A stretch of DNA of 64,000 nt, taken from positions 2,402,501 through 2,466,500 of the forward strand of contig NZ_JPON01000001.1 in the NCBI RefSeq assembly GCF_000733935.1, given 5' to 3'. Below are positions 52,206 to 62,009 of this stretch, piece after piece; within the stretch, counting starts at the first letter, position 1; each line of letters begins with the position of its first letter. Origin of the DNA: Methylomarinum vadi (GTDB lineage Bacteria; Pseudomonadota; Gammaproteobacteria; Methylococcales; Methylomonadaceae). The notes beneath the pieces are model-generated. The model saw only the letters and a program-made list of their open reading frames with translations. It ran no database searches and was not told the DNA's origin. A program made the position numbers and the translations under genes.

Positions 52206-53150
52206 ATGGAATTTAAAGACTATTACAAAATCATGGGGGTTAGCCGTGATGCCAGCAAGGATGAAATCAAACGGGCCTATCGCAAACTGGCGCGCAAATA
52301 TCATCCCGATGTCAGCAAAGAGCCGGACGCCGAAGCACGCTTTAAGGAGGTTGGCGAAGCCTACGAGGTGTTGAAGGACCCGGAAAAACGCGCCGCCTAT
52401 GATCGCCTTGGCGCCAACTGGAAGGCCGGCCAAGAGTTTCGGCCGCCGCCTGATTGGAATAAGGGGTTCGAGTTTCATAGCGGTGGTTTTACCGGCGCCG
52501 ATACCCGCGGTTTCAGCGACTTTTTCGAATCCTTGTTCGGCGGCGGGATTTTTGGGCGAGAATTTGAGCAGCGGACATTCCATGCCCGTGGCCAGGACAC
52601 CTTCGCCAAAATTTCGATCGACCTGGACGACGCCTATCATGGGGCCACCCGCAATATCAACCTGCGTAATACCGTATTGGATAGCCAAGGCCGCCCGCAA
52701 GTCAAAAGCCGAACATTGAATGTGCATATTCCCAAGGGCATTCACCAGGGGCAACATATTCGTTTGGCTGGCCAAGGAGGTGCCGGTAGCGGCCAAGGCA
52801 AGCCCGGTGATTTGTATTTACAGGTCGAATTCAACCCGCATCGATTTTATCGAGTCGACGGCAAGGATATCCTGTGCGACTTGCCGTTGGCGCCGTGGGA
52901 GCTGGCTTTGGGCGCGACGGTCAAGGCGCCGACACCGGGCGGAACGGTGGATTTGAAGATTCCGCCAGGCTCCTTGTCAGGCAAGAAACTGCGCCTGAAG
53001 GGACGCGGTATTCCGGGAAAACCGCCGGGAGATCTGTATTTCATCCTCCAGGTATCTTTGCCGCCGGCCAACAATGAGCAAGCGCGGGCGCTCTATCGCG
53101 AGATGCAGGAAAAATTAAGATTCAATCCACGCGCAGGCATGGGGGTTTAA
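52206..53150 (+). CDS. cbpA: Curved-DNA-binding-type J-domain co-chaperone
   Basis: 314 residues. The J domain has [17 protein letters not shown] with the HPD motif near residue 37, then a Gly/Phe-rich linker ([23 protein letters not shown]) and two C-terminal beta domains ([45 protein letters not shown]). There is no Cys-rich zinc finger, so it is a type II J protein like CbpA. It stimulates DnaK and may bind DNA. The modulator gene cbpM starts at the base after its stop. Confidence 0.95.
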   Translation: MEFKDYYKIMGVSRDASKDEIKRAYRKLARKYHPDVSKEPDAEARFKEVGEAYEVLKDPEKRAAYDRLGANWKAGQEFRPPPDWNKGFEFHSGGFTGADTRGFSDFFESLFGGGIFGREFEQRTFHARGQDTFAKISIDLDDAYHGATRNINLRNTVLDSQGRPQVKSRTLNVHIPKGIHQGQHIRLAGQGGAGSGQGKPGDLYLQVEFNPHRFYRVDGKDILCDLPLAPWELALGATVKAPTPGGTVDLKIPPGSLSGKKLRLKGRGIPGKPPGDLYFILQVSLPPANNEQARALYREMQEKLRFNPRAGMGV

Positions 53151-53471
53151 ATGACCGATAAAACATATATTCTGGAAGGCGTCGTGCTGGAGGAAGAAAC
53201 CGAATTCACCCTCGGTGATTTGAGCCGGGCTTGTTCCGTCCATGCCGAATGGATCATTGCCCTGGTCGACGAAGGCATCTTGGAACCTAAGGGCAAGGAT
53301 GTTACCGAGTGGCGATTCAGTGGCGATAACCTGAAACGGGTACTGGCCGTGCAGCGTTTGCAACGGGATTTGGGAATCAACTTGGCCGGCACGGCGCTGG
53401 CACTGGAACTATTGGAAGAGATAGAAAACCTGCGCGGACGCTTGGCGGCCTTGGAAAGTCGACACAACTGA
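53151..53471 (+). CDS. cbpM: Chaperone modulator CbpM
   Basis: 106 residues, MerR-like helix-turn-helix fold (TLGDLSRACSVHAEWIIALVDEGILEPKG), then RFSGDNLKRVLAVQRLQRDLGINLAGTALALELLEEI. CbpM binds the J domain of CbpA and blocks its action with DnaK. It directly abuts cbpA, the standard arrangement, and 38 bases separate it from the ATPase gene. Confidence 0.92.
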   Translation: MTDKTYILEGVVLEEETEFTLGDLSRACSVHAEWIIALVDEGILEPKGKDVTEWRFSGDNLKRVLAVQRLQRDLGINLAGTALALELLEEIENLRGRLAALESRHN

Positions 53472-53509
53472 GTCACGATTAATTTTACAACCGGCTAACA
53501 ACACGAGAC

Positions 53510-56401
53510 ATGAACTTGAAATCCGGCTTTCTCGCCGCTTACCGCTTTTGTTCACAGCCCCAGGTTTGGCCATGGCTGCTATTGTCGACGTCGATCTTGC
53601 TGGGGATCGTCTCCGCCCTGCTCACCTGGCACTGGCTACAGAGGCGCCAGGGCCGCCGGCCGAATCGGCGCCAACCGCCAAAAAAAACCCCGTGGCATAG
53701 CATGGCTGCCGAGCAGGTTCTGTCCGAATTAGGTTCTTCTTTGCAAGGCCTGTCGGCAGCGGAGGCTGGTGAACGGCAGCGGCAATACGGCCTCAACCGC
53801 TTACCGGAAATCAAGCCGCGTAGCGCCTGGTTGCGTTTCATCGGCCAGTTTCACAACCTGCTGATCTATGTTTTGTTGGTGACCGCGGCCATCACCTTGT
53901 CATTGGACCATACTTTGGACAGCGCGGTAATCGTCGGTGTCGTGTTGATTAACGGCCTGATCGGTTTTATCCAGGAAGGCAAGGCCGAGAATGCCTTGCG
54001 GGCAATCCGCAACATGCTGTCGCCGCAGGCGGCGGTGATCCGTGATGGCACGCAGAACACCATCGCTGCCGAACGCTTGGTCCCCGGCGATATCGTCACA
54101 TTGCAGTCCGGCGATAAAGTCCCGGCCGATCTGCGCCTGTTGAAATGCCGTAACTTCCGCGTCCAGGAAGCGGTGTTGACCGGCGAATCGCTGCCGGCGG
54201 AAAAACAGGCGGGCGCCGTCGAACAGCAGGCGGAGCTCGGCGATCGGCTGAGCATGGCTTATTCCGGCACGTTGGTGGCCAGCGGCCAGGCCACCGGCGT
54301 CGTGGTGGCGACCGGCGTGGCCACGGAAATCGGCTTGATCAGCACGCTGGTCGCCAAGGTCGAATCACTCACCACGCCCTTGTTGAAGCAACTGGCGCAT
54401 TTCGGCCGATGGCTTACAGGGGCCATCGTGTTACTGGCTGCTGCCACTTTTGCATTTGGCTATTTTTATCGCGGATATCCGCCGACCGATATGTTCATGG
54501 CGGCGGTGGGACTCGCGGTCGCGGCCATTCCGGAAGGACTGCCGGCTATCATGACGATTACGCTGGCGATCGGAGTGCAGCGCATGGCCAGGCGCCATGC
54601 CATCATCCGCCGCTTGCCGGCGGTCGAAACCCTGGGTTCGGTGACGGTGATTTGTTCCGATAAAACCGGTACGCTGACCTGCAACGAAATGACGGTCGGT
54701 TCGGTGCTCACCGCCGAGCAGCTGTTTGCGGTGACCGGTGTCGGCTACAACCCGCACGGCGGTTTTCAATTGCAGCGACAGGATATCGATGCCGAGCAAT
54801 ATCCAGTGCTGCGGGAGCTGGCGCGGGCCGCCTTGCTGTGTAACGACGCCGCGCTCGGGGAAGCAAACGGTACCTGGGTCTTGCACGGCGACCCCACCGA
54901 AGGCGCGTTGTTGACGCTGGCATTGAAATCGGGCCTGGAAATCAGCCTGGAGCAGGAAAAATGGCCGCGCACCGATGTGATCCCATTCGAATCGGAACAC
55001 CGGTTCATGGCGACCCTGCACCACGACCATGCCGGACACGGTTTTACCTATATCAAGGGTGCGCCGGAACGGGTGTTGGAGATGTGTACGAAACAGCGCC
55101 GCAATGGCGAAGACACCTTGCTCGACCGCCATCATTGGCAGCAACGGATGCAAGCCATGGCGAAACGCGGGCAACGATTGTTGGCGATCGCGATGAAGGC
55201 CGACAGCGACCAAATGCGCAATCTCAACTTCGCCGACCTGGAAACCGGCTTGACCCTGCTCGGTGTCGTCGGCATGATCGATCCGCCGCGCGAAGAAGCG
55301 GTCGCCGCCGTGCAGCAATGTCTGGCGGCCGGCATCGAGGTCAAGATGATCACCGGCGACCATGCCGATACCGCAGAAGCGATCAGCGCGCAACTGGGCC
55401 TGGACACCGACGGCGGCGTGTTAAGCGGGCATCAAATCGAGGCGTTATCCGATTCCGAGTTGCAACGCGCGGTGGTCGACATCAATGTCTTCGCCCGTTC
55501 CAGCCCGGAACACAAATTACGCCTGGTCACAGCCTTGCAGGCCAACGGCGAAATCGTCGCGATGACCGGCGACGGGGTAAACGACGCGCCGGCGTTAAAG
55601 CGGGCCGATGTCGGCACCGCGATGGGCAAGAAAGGCACCGAAGTGGCCAAGGAAGCGGCGGAGATGGTGTTGACTGACGATAATTTCGCCTCGTTGGCGC
55701 AGGCCGTGGTCGAAGGCAGGACCGTTTACGACAACCTGAAAAAATCGATCCTGTTCATCCTGCCGACCAGTTTGGGCGAGGCCTTCGTCATCATCGCCGC
55801 GGTCATGATCGGGGAAAAACTGCCGATCACGCCGGTACAAATCCTATGGGTCAACATGATCACGACCGTCACGCTGGCGTTAACCCTGGGTTTCGAGCCC
55901 AGCGAAACCGGTATCATGCGGCGGCCGCCGCGCAGTCCCACGGAACCGCTGCTGACTAAACTGCTGGTTTGGCGCATCGTCTTTGTCTCGGTGATCATGG
56001 TGTGCGGCACCTTCGGCTTGTTTCTATGGGAAGAGCGGCACGGCGAGACGATCGAACACGCGCGTACCGTCGCGATCAATACCTTGGTGATGTTCGAGAT
56101 TTTCTATTTGTTCAATTCGCGCAAAATCGAGAATTCCATCCTCAACATTGAAGGCATGACCGGCAATCGTTTCGTGCTGCTGGCGGTCGTGGTGTTGATC
56201 TTGTTCCAACTGGCCTTTACCTATCTGTCACCAATGCAACATTTGTTCGGCACCATCGCGATCAGCGCGCGTGAATGGCAGTGGATAGTCGCGGTTGCCT
56301 TTTCGGTATTGCCGCTGGTGGAGATCGAGAAAATGTTGATCAGGTTTGTGAAAGCGAACCATGCCGGCAACATTCAGCGGCGTAATGGTGGCGCTAAGTA
56401 G
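53510..56401 (+). CDS. P-type cation-transporting ATPase (P2, calcium/proton-type)
   Basis: 963 residues. An unusual extra N-terminal helix (WLLLSTSILLGIVSALLTW) and basic linker precede the standard chain. The N-terminal domain has GLSAAEAGERQRQYGLN; the actuator has VLTGESLPAEK (TGES); helix 4 has AAIPEGLPAIMTITLA (PEGL, as in P2-type pumps); the phosphorylation site is D384 in CSDKTGTLTCNE; the hinge is MTGDGVNDAPALK. Six C-terminal membrane helices follow. Substrate is likely Ca, Mg, Na or a proton; no soft-metal Cys motif is present. The gene follows cbpM closely and is probably in the same operon. Confidence 0.92.
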   Translation: MNLKSGFLAAYRFCSQPQVWPWLLLSTSILLGIVSALLTWHWLQRRQGRRPNRRQPPKKTPWHSMAAEQVLSELGSSLQGLSAAEAGERQRQYGLNRLPEIKPRSAWLRFIGQFHNLLIYVLLVTAAITLSLDHTLDSAVIVGVVLINGLIGFIQEGKAENALRAIRNMLSPQAAVIRDGTQNTIAAERLVPGDIVTLQSGDKVPADLRLLKCRNFRVQEAVLTGESLPAEKQAGAVEQQAELGDRLSMAYSGTLVASGQATGVVVATGVATEIGLISTLVAKVESLTTPLLKQLAHFGRWLTGAIVLLAAATFAFGYFYRGYPPTDMFMAAVGLAVAAIPEGLPAIMTITLAIGVQRMARRHAIIRRLPAVETLGSVTVICSDKTGTLTCNEMTVGSVLTAEQLFAVTGVGYNPHGGFQLQRQDIDAEQYPVLRELARAALLCNDAALGEANGTWVLHGDPTEGALLTLALKSGLEISLEQEKWPRTDVIPFESEHRFMATLHHDHAGHGFTYIKGAPERVLEMCTKQRRNGEDTLLDRHHWQQRMQAMAKRGQRLLAIAMKADSDQMRNLNFADLETGLTLLGVVGMIDPPREEAVAAVQQCLAAGIEVKMITGDHADTAEAISAQLGLDTDGGVLSGHQIEALSDSELQRAVVDINVFARSSPEHKLRLVTALQANGEIVAMTGDGVNDAPALKRADVGTAMGKKGTEVAKEAAEMVLTDDNFASLAQAVVEGRTVYDNLKKSILFILPTSLGEAFVIIAAVMIGEKLPITPVQILWVNMITTVTLALTLGFEPSETGIMRRPPRSPTEPLLTKLLVWRIVFVSVIMVCGTFGLFLWEERHGETIEHARTVAINTLVMFEIFYLFNSRKIENSILNIEGMTGNRFVLLAVVVLILFQLAFTYLSPMQHLFGTIAISAREWQWIVAVAFSVLPLVEIEKMLIRFVKANHAGNIQRRNGGAK

Positions 56402-56548
56402 GGAAATTGTCTCGGATTCCGCTTTGCTGCATCCGGGCTACGCGTTGAGCGTTTCCCCTGTGAACCAGTCGAATGGAATCCTTCCCTGGATTTTTCGGCG
56501 TCCAGCCTAGGAAATGCGATTTCCTAAGCCGAATATCCTCGCATTCCT

Positions 56549-58828
56549 TTAATAATCGATACTGAGGCCGACATAGACCGAGCGACCCATGCCGGCAATG
56601 TTCCTACCCCAAGGCACCATGTTGTTCCCGGTTGGGTTCATACCGTATTGGTCGCCGAGGTAGGCGCCCGCCAATGGATGATAATATTGCTTGTCCAATA
56701 CATTATCCAGGCCGACATCCAGGCGGACTTTATTCCAGGTATAGCTGGTGCGGGCATTCAACAGGATATAGGACGATGTTTCGATTTCGTTACGGATCTG
56801 CTGTACGTCGTCCTGGGCATCGACAAATTGCATTTCCAGCGCGCTTTTCCAGCTTTGCAACTCATGATGCAAGGTCAGGTTCATGTTGAACGGCATCATG
56901 TGATAGAGATTGCCGCCATCCATGCGCTCGCCGCGCACATAGCTCATGACAGTGCTGGCGGAGAACTGGCCTAACGATTTGTCGCTGTAAAGCTTCGCGC
57001 TGCCGGAGGCGTCGATCCCCCATAAGCGGGCGTCATGGTTTTGGTATTGCAAGTAAACAAAAGTGTTATTACTGGTCAGGTTGTTTGCAAAACTCGTCGT
57101 ACATGTCGTGCCCGCGGCTCCACAACGATCCACATCGATGAAGTCGTTGACATAGGTGAAATAAGGCGTGGCCTTGAATTCCCAGGCGTTTTCTTTCGGA
57201 TCACGGAAATGGGCGGTTAAACTGACGGTATGCGCGGTTTCTGGGTCGAGATCCAGATTGCCGACATAGCCGTTGCCGTCGCCGAACGAACCGTTCATGC
57301 CCATCGCCATCGGGTTGGTGCTCCATGGATACAGTTCATAGATGCCTGGTGCCCTGTTTTTTCGCGCATAACCAAACTCGAACTGAGCCATGTCGTTTGG
57401 CGCATATTGAATCAAAGCCGTCACATCGAAAGTGTCGAAATTGCGTTCATGATCGCGCGCATTGAAGGCGTCGGCATCATTTTGATACATCATTGCCATA
57501 GTATTGTATCCTTGCACATCCCCAGCATTGACATTCGTGTGATCATAACGCAATCCCAAAAGCGTACTGATCTCAGAAGTCCAATTGCCTTCCCATTCGC
57601 CAAAGAAACCGACCCTGTCGCGTTCGCCATTGTTGACGTTGATAAAGGTGTTAGGAGTCATCATGGGTGTAGGCGTTGGAGAAGCCGGCCAATAATCTCT
57701 AATCCGGTTACTGTGGAATTCATTACCGAAGCGAAACAAATGTTCATCGTTACTGAACGGGATTTCCGCCATCAACTTATAGCCCAAGTTTCGGCCTCGG
57801 GTTTCCATCGGCATTTTGATGATTCTGCCATTGGGAGCGGGCTGCTTATCGCTCTCGATATCCATGCTGTGCTCGGTCGTTTCGTAATAGAAATTCGCTT
57901 CCGTTTTACCCCAGTCGAAGGTGCCTTTATGCAGGATGTTGCCGAAAGTGCTTTCGTTTTGCGTCAAATCCATGCGCTGGTTGGGAAAACCCTGATACGG
58001 AATGCGCTGTTGTCCGCCCCTGATAACGACCAGTTGCCGGTCCCACTGAAAAGACAAGGCCGCCGCATGATTTTGATTTTGATAAGCCGTCGACTTGACC
58101 AAATCGCCGTTGGCATCGTTGTAATTCATGCTTTCGGTGTGCGAAGCGGTGTAATCGAAACGTACATTCTCATTAGCAATGCCCGCAGCGATGCTGCCGC
58201 CGAACGCGTCGCCATTGCTACGATAGAACGCCGACAGATTGCCGTCCAGCAAAATGTCTTCTCCCGGCGCGGCGAAAACGGGATCGGCGGAGTCGACGAC
58301 GATGCTGCCGCCGATGCTGTCGCCGCCCATGCTCACCGGGGTAATGCCGGCCATCACGGTAATCCTGCCGACATTACTGCGATCGATATAAGACAAAGGA
58401 GGATTCATATGGTTGGCGCAAGCGGAGGTGATGTCCATGCCGTTGACATGAACCTTCACGCGGTCGTCGGCCAAACCATGAATGGCGGGAATGCTGGACA
58501 CGCCGCCCGCACCGTATAAACTCACGCCGGGGATTTTTTCCAATAATTTTGCCGTATCGCTGACGGATGAACGCATTCTGGCAATCTCGGCGGCATCCAT
58601 ATCGAGCGTGTTGATCGACTTCATGAACTCGCTTTCCTTGGAAATCACCATCTTTTCCAGCGTCAAAACATCCTTGTCTTGATCACTTGCATTGTCGACG
58701 TTTTCTGCGGCCGCCGTAGAAGCAGCTAGACAAAGCGGCAATGTTGTGATCAATCGACAATAGCGATTACCCCTTTTTTCCATAGAGTAACTCTGTGGTG
58801 CGAAAACACCGGTAAAAATTAGCTTCAT
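56549..58828 (-). CDS. TonB-dependent copper receptor (OprC/NosA-like)
   Basis: 759 residues from ATG at 58828 (GAGGGG 6 nt upstream); ATG at 58783 would give a more usual signal peptide (RLITTLPLCLAASTAAA). The plug domain carries LEKMVISKESEFMKS, IPGVSLYGAGGVSSIPAIHGLADDRVKVHVNGMDITSACANHMNPPLSYID and GGDSIGGSIVVDSADP. The barrel follows, ending in VYVGLSIDY with a terminal aromatic residue. Met/His/Asn-rich loops (CANHMNPP, MAMGMNGSFG, YHMMPFNM) suit copper binding. It imports copper in a TonB-driven manner. Methanotrophs need much copper, so the context would fit. Confidence 0.88.
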   Translation of the reverse strand: MKLIFTGVFAPQSYSMEKRGNRYCRLITTLPLCLAASTAAAENVDNASDQDKDVLTLEKMVISKESEFMKSINTLDMDAAEIARMRSSVSDTAKLLEKIPGVSLYGAGGVSSIPAIHGLADDRVKVHVNGMDITSACANHMNPPLSYIDRSNVGRITVMAGITPVSMGGDSIGGSIVVDSADPVFAAPGEDILLDGNLSAFYRSNGDAFGGSIAAGIANENVRFDYTASHTESMNYNDANGDLVKSTAYQNQNHAAALSFQWDRQLVVIRGGQQRIPYQGFPNQRMDLTQNESTFGNILHKGTFDWGKTEANFYYETTEHSMDIESDKQPAPNGRIIKMPMETRGRNLGYKLMAEIPFSNDEHLFRFGNEFHSNRIRDYWPASPTPTPMMTPNTFINVNNGERDRVGFFGEWEGNWTSEISTLLGLRYDHTNVNAGDVQGYNTMAMMYQNDADAFNARDHERNFDTFDVTALIQYAPNDMAQFEFGYARKNRAPGIYELYPWSTNPMAMGMNGSFGDGNGYVGNLDLDPETAHTVSLTAHFRDPKENAWEFKATPYFTYVNDFIDVDRCGAAGTTCTTSFANNLTSNNTFVYLQYQNHDARLWGIDASGSAKLYSDKSLGQFSASTVMSYVRGERMDGGNLYHMMPFNMNLTLHHELQSWKSALEMQFVDAQDDVQQIRNEIETSSYILLNARTSYTWNKVRLDVGLDNVLDKQYYHPLAGAYLGDQYGMNPTGNNMVPWGRNIAGMGRSVYVGLSIDY

Positions 58829-59401
58829 ATATTCCCCTCAAAAAAACATTAAAATGCTTAGATGCTTATCCAAGTCGATTAAAGTCGCAGGAACTGTTCC
58901 AAAATAAAATTTGTTATATAGCAACAAAAGCTTGCGAGATTGCAACATTGGTTAAATTAATTAAACTATGTTATTTACCATAGTAAAGTGTGTCGTTTGC
59001 CTCATTTTTTGTTGCTTTTTCATACTGAGTCATGCTTCTTGTGTAGGAAAAATCCTACAATCAATTTTTTCGCAACAACGGCAATTGGACTCTCTTACGC
59101 ATAGATTTATTTTTGTCGATTTACCTATTACTTACTATCAATGGTGGAATTTATGACGCCATAGATGAGAAAAATTTTTTCGGAAAGCACCTTCCACCCG
59201 AGCGTGCATGGAAGAATAAATGAATTGAACCAGTTTGAACGGAAAAACGGCTGGTTAGGGTGACCGCTGCTGTAGTTGATTTATTACAGAAGCTTCAGGC
59301 GATAACTTGCAAGCTGTAACCAACAAAAGTCATCGGATTAGACTAGCGAGAAAGTTGGACAGCGATTGCAAGGCAGGAAGCTTAAGGGACTTTCTGTTAA
59401 T
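58829..59401. other. Intergenic region with two palindromes upstream of the copper receptor
   Basis: 570 AT-rich bases. Two inverted repeats stand out: ACTATG-N8-CATAGT (58965-58984) and TGTAGGA-AAAA-TCCTACA (59042-59059). Either could be an operator for the receptor gene, although both are more than 130 bases from its start. A 62-codon plus-strand reading from 58968 has a signal-like start (VKCVVCLIFCCFFILSHAS) but no ribosome binding site; I do not call it a gene. Confidence 0.45.
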
Positions 59402-60019
59402 TTATTTCACCGCCCGGATCAGCTTGATCATGTCGCTGCTGCCTGGAAGCTGCTGCACTTTTTGGAATGGGCAGGCTTGTACGTTTTTCACCGTTTGCCG
59501 GGTGATGTCAGCGCCGAACAGCGATTGCACCAGCGGTTTCATCAATTTCATCAGTGCCGCCATGATTTTGTTCGAACTCAAGACATGTTCTAAGAGCAAC
59601 ACCTGGCCGCCCGGTTTGCAGACCCGGTAGAGCTCCTGCAGTCCTTTTTTCGGTTTGGGGACGGAACAAAAAACAAAGGTGGCGATGACGGTGTCGAAAC
59701 TGTTGTCGGCATAACACAAGGATTCAACGTCCATTTGTTCAAGATCGACCTCGATGCTGCGACGATCACGTTTTTTTCTGGCCTGTTCCAGCATTTTTGG
59801 GCTGAAATCGATCGCGGTGATACGGACGTTTTCGGGATACAGGGGGAAATTCTTCCCGGTGCCCACGCCGACTTCGAGAATATCGGGGCCCCGCGCCTGA
59901 GACCACAGATTTTTTCGCCAGCGGCTAAAAAATAGGCCTTCCAAAACCCCTTCCAAGCCATCGAAAAAAGGAGCAATGCGGTCGTAGCGTCGTCGGGTTT
60001 TCTCGCTGTCGGTCGCCAT
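59402..60019 (-). CDS. Class I SAM-dependent methyltransferase (phospholipid/quinone type)
   Basis: 205 residues. Motif I ILEVGVGTGKNFPLYP near residue 47, acidic end of strand 2 in ITAIDFSPKMLEQA, then DVESLCYADNSFDTVIATFVFCSVPKPKKGLQEL and VCKPGGQVLLLEHV. This pattern is seen in PmtA-type phosphatidylethanolamine and UbiE-like methyltransferases. The C-terminal SLFGADITRQTVKNV block is shared with the small PmtA group. The exact substrate is uncertain. Confidence 0.82.
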   Translation of the reverse strand: MATDSEKTRRRYDRIAPFFDGLEGVLEGLFFSRWRKNLWSQARGPDILEVGVGTGKNFPLYPENVRITAIDFSPKMLEQARKKRDRRSIEVDLEQMDVESLCYADNSFDTVIATFVFCSVPKPKKGLQELYRVCKPGGQVLLLEHVLSSNKIMAALMKLMKPLVQSLFGADITRQTVKNVQACPFQKVQQLPGSSDMIKLIRAVK

Positions 60020-60062
60020 GAGAATCTGTCCGGAAAATGAAAAGGTAAAATATTATACCCTT

Positions 60063-60200
60063 CGCACTTCAAATTTCGGCATTTATCCAAGGCGGTACAG
60101 GGGAGTTTAGCAGAGGTTTCGACAGCAAGGATGCTGTCGTAAAGCCTCCACGGATGGATTTACGGCGTCCTCTGATAGACACCCCTGTGCCGAAATTTCA
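60063..60200. repeat. Inverted-repeat element, long subfamily copy 2
   Basis: 138 bases. Left end CGCACTTCAAATTTCGGCA, right end GTGCCGAAATTTCA, complementary. The interior contains GGCGGTACAGGGG, CAGAGGTTTCGACAGCA, an internal GACAGCAAGGATGCTGTC hairpin, AAAGCCTCCACGGATGG and TCCTCTGATAG. About 85 percent identical to 52038-52175. No coding capacity; lies between two minus-strand genes. Confidence 0.75.
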
Positions 60201-60270
60201 CAAACGTTGAGTATAATCGCTCGGCCGGATAGCGTTTTACGCCATCCGACCGAGCTTTCTGACTGGCAGT

Positions 60271-61236
60271 TTAATCTTCCAATTGTTGGATACCGTCCAA
60301 ATACCATTTAGGCTGGAGACTATCCCTGGGCTTGACAAAATGCCAAACTTCGCGCACTTGTTCCGCCTGGGCGTCAGGGTTTTCGCGCATGATCGAATCG
60401 AACAACACCACGGCCTCCAGTTCCGGGCCAACCTCGCGAATATCCAATAAGTCCGCTTGCAGTTTCAATACATCGGTTTGATTATCTTCGCTGGATGCGC
60501 GTAATTGCTCCTGAATTTCGGCGAATACCTTGTCGGTGGTCAACCCTCGGATTTCGGCAAGATCGCGGTTGTCCCAGGCCTTTTGCAACATTCGAAAAGC
60601 ATTTTCGGCGCCTTTGAGAAATTCCTTCTCATCGAAACCGACCGGAACGGAGGTTTGATTAAAGTCGGCGTCCTGCTGCGATTTAGGTTGCGATGGCGAA
60701 GCGTTTTTTTGGCCCTTGCCGAACAGCAGGTCGGTATCGAATCCGGCGTGATTTTGACCGCCGAATGATTGTTCGCTATCACGGTAATGCATCGGCTCTT
60801 GATAATCATTGTTTTGCTCGCGGCCGTAAGCGGGGGCTGGTCTGTTTTGGCCGGCCTTGGCGGCGAACAAACGGTACAGCAAATAGGCGATGCCGGCAAA
60901 GACCAAAATATCCATGAAATTGAAGCCTTCAAAGGCGCCACCGAAAAACAGCGAACCCAGCAGACCGCCCAGGGCGAGGGCGCCGAGCATGCCCATCAGG
61001 CCCCCGCGTTGCGACATTCTCTGTCTGGCTGCCTGATTTTTCTGGTAAGCCTGCTGTTGACTGGCGGAACGGCTAGGCTGGCTGGACGTAGACCGGCGGT
61101 AAGGGGAACTGTAAATGGATTTGCTGCCGAATGATCTACCTCCACCGAGTCTCTTTGCTTCCGCGTCCGAGATGCCGCCGATTGATAACGTCAAGGCAAT
61201 CATCAAAGTGGCTACAAGACTGAAAATTTTGTTCAT
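60271..61236 (-). CDS. Tim44-domain protein
   Basis: 321 residues. Signal peptide (MIALTLSIGGISDAEA), then a Ser/Arg/Gln-rich disordered stretch, a Gly-rich membrane segment (GGLMGMLGALALGGLLGSLFFGGAF) and a second helix (FMDILVFAGIAYLLYRLF). The C-terminal Tim44-like domain (about 190-321) has FLKGAENAFRMLQKAWDNRDLAEIRGLTTDKVFAEIQEQL and ends VREVWHFVKPRD.SLQPKWYLDGIQQLE. The family is common in proteobacteria but its role is unclear. Confidence 0.88.
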   Translation of the reverse strand: MNKIFSLVATLMIALTLSIGGISDAEAKRLGGGRSFGSKSIYSSPYRRSTSSQPSRSASQQQAYQKNQAARQRMSQRGGLMGMLGALALGGLLGSLFFGGAFEGFNFMDILVFAGIAYLLYRLFAAKAGQNRPAPAYGREQNNDYQEPMHYRDSEQSFGGQNHAGFDTDLLFGKGQKNASPSQPKSQQDADFNQTSVPVGFDEKEFLKGAENAFRMLQKAWDNRDLAEIRGLTTDKVFAEIQEQLRASSEDNQTDVLKLQADLLDIREVGPELEAVVLFDSIMRENPDAQAEQVREVWHFVKPRDSLQPKWYLDGIQQLED

Positions 61237-61351
61237 AACACTCTGTCGTTTTATAGGAAAAAGTTGAATAAATCAGATATCTCTTATATTCTTGCGTGAA
61301 TATTTTTTTCGCGTAGGATATTTAAATACACTTCGCTTAGCAATTTTAACC

Positions 61352-61762
61352 ATGATTCCGGCATTGCAAAAAATAACGATATTGCTATTGGTGTTGCTGC
61401 AACTCGCCGCTCCACTGGTACATGCCCATTCCGGTAGGGATACAACCGGTTTGGGAGTGCATGTCCCAGGACTGGAATCATGGTCGGTTGGAGCGACGCA
61501 GAGCTCTTTTAGTTCCTGCGATAAACCCTACCATACTGACAATTACATAGTCTCCGTCAGTTCCGCCATTAAGCAGAAGCCGACGGTCTCGATAGAACCT
61601 TCTTATATTGGGGCGCTGCCGCACCCGCTATTAGCCTATACGGTCGCACAGGATGCGACGTTGCTGAATTTTTCCCCCCATATCGATCTAATTCTTCCTT
61701 CCCCCCCGCGCCATTCGCACGCTACCCGCGCGCCGCCTTTTTCCTACTATATTTTTATCTAG
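61352..61762 (+). CDS. Putative exported protein preceding the Cus-like operon
   Basis: 136 residues from ATG at 61352. A signal peptide (ITILLLVLLQLAAPLVHA) is followed by a Ser/His-rich chain (HSGRDTTGLGVHVPGLES, LPSPPRHSHATRAPP). Small exported proteins of this kind often head copper/silver RND operons, and a TolC-type channel gene follows on the same strand after about 250 bases. I do not recognise a family with certainty, and no strong ribosome binding site is visible. Confidence 0.55.
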   Translation: MIPALQKITILLLVLLQLAAPLVHAHSGRDTTGLGVHVPGLESWSVGATQSSFSSCDKPYHTDNYIVSVSSAIKQKPTVSIEPSYIGALPHPLLAYTVAQDATLLNFSPHIDLILPSPPRHSHATRAPPFSYYIFI

Positions 61763-62009
61763 CAAAATCCGACTTTCTTCCCGCATGAGTAGCATTGGCG
61801 TTCCTTGCGTTCGCCCCTGCTGATTCTTCGCATTGACCTCCAAGGCTATCGGGAGGAAATGTTGGCAATAAATCTTCTTGTGCTGCTGTACCGTTAAGCA
61901 TCGCTTCATTAAATCAATCTCGGGTTGAGTACTTGCTTAGCGGGCATTAGCGACCGTTTTCAAACCCTATTTTGACTATGAGTGATTTAATCTCAATCGG
62001 AGTTTTATT

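Noticed and set aside
57230-58519. Long plus-strand open reading (429 codons) opposite the copper receptor gene
   Set aside because: It mirrors the receptor coding frame; the receptor has a signal peptide, plug and barrel, while the opposite reading has no family features.
58968-59156. 62-codon reading with a signal-peptide-like start
   Set aside because: Hydrophobicity reflects AT-rich sequence; no binding site, and the start overlaps a palindrome.
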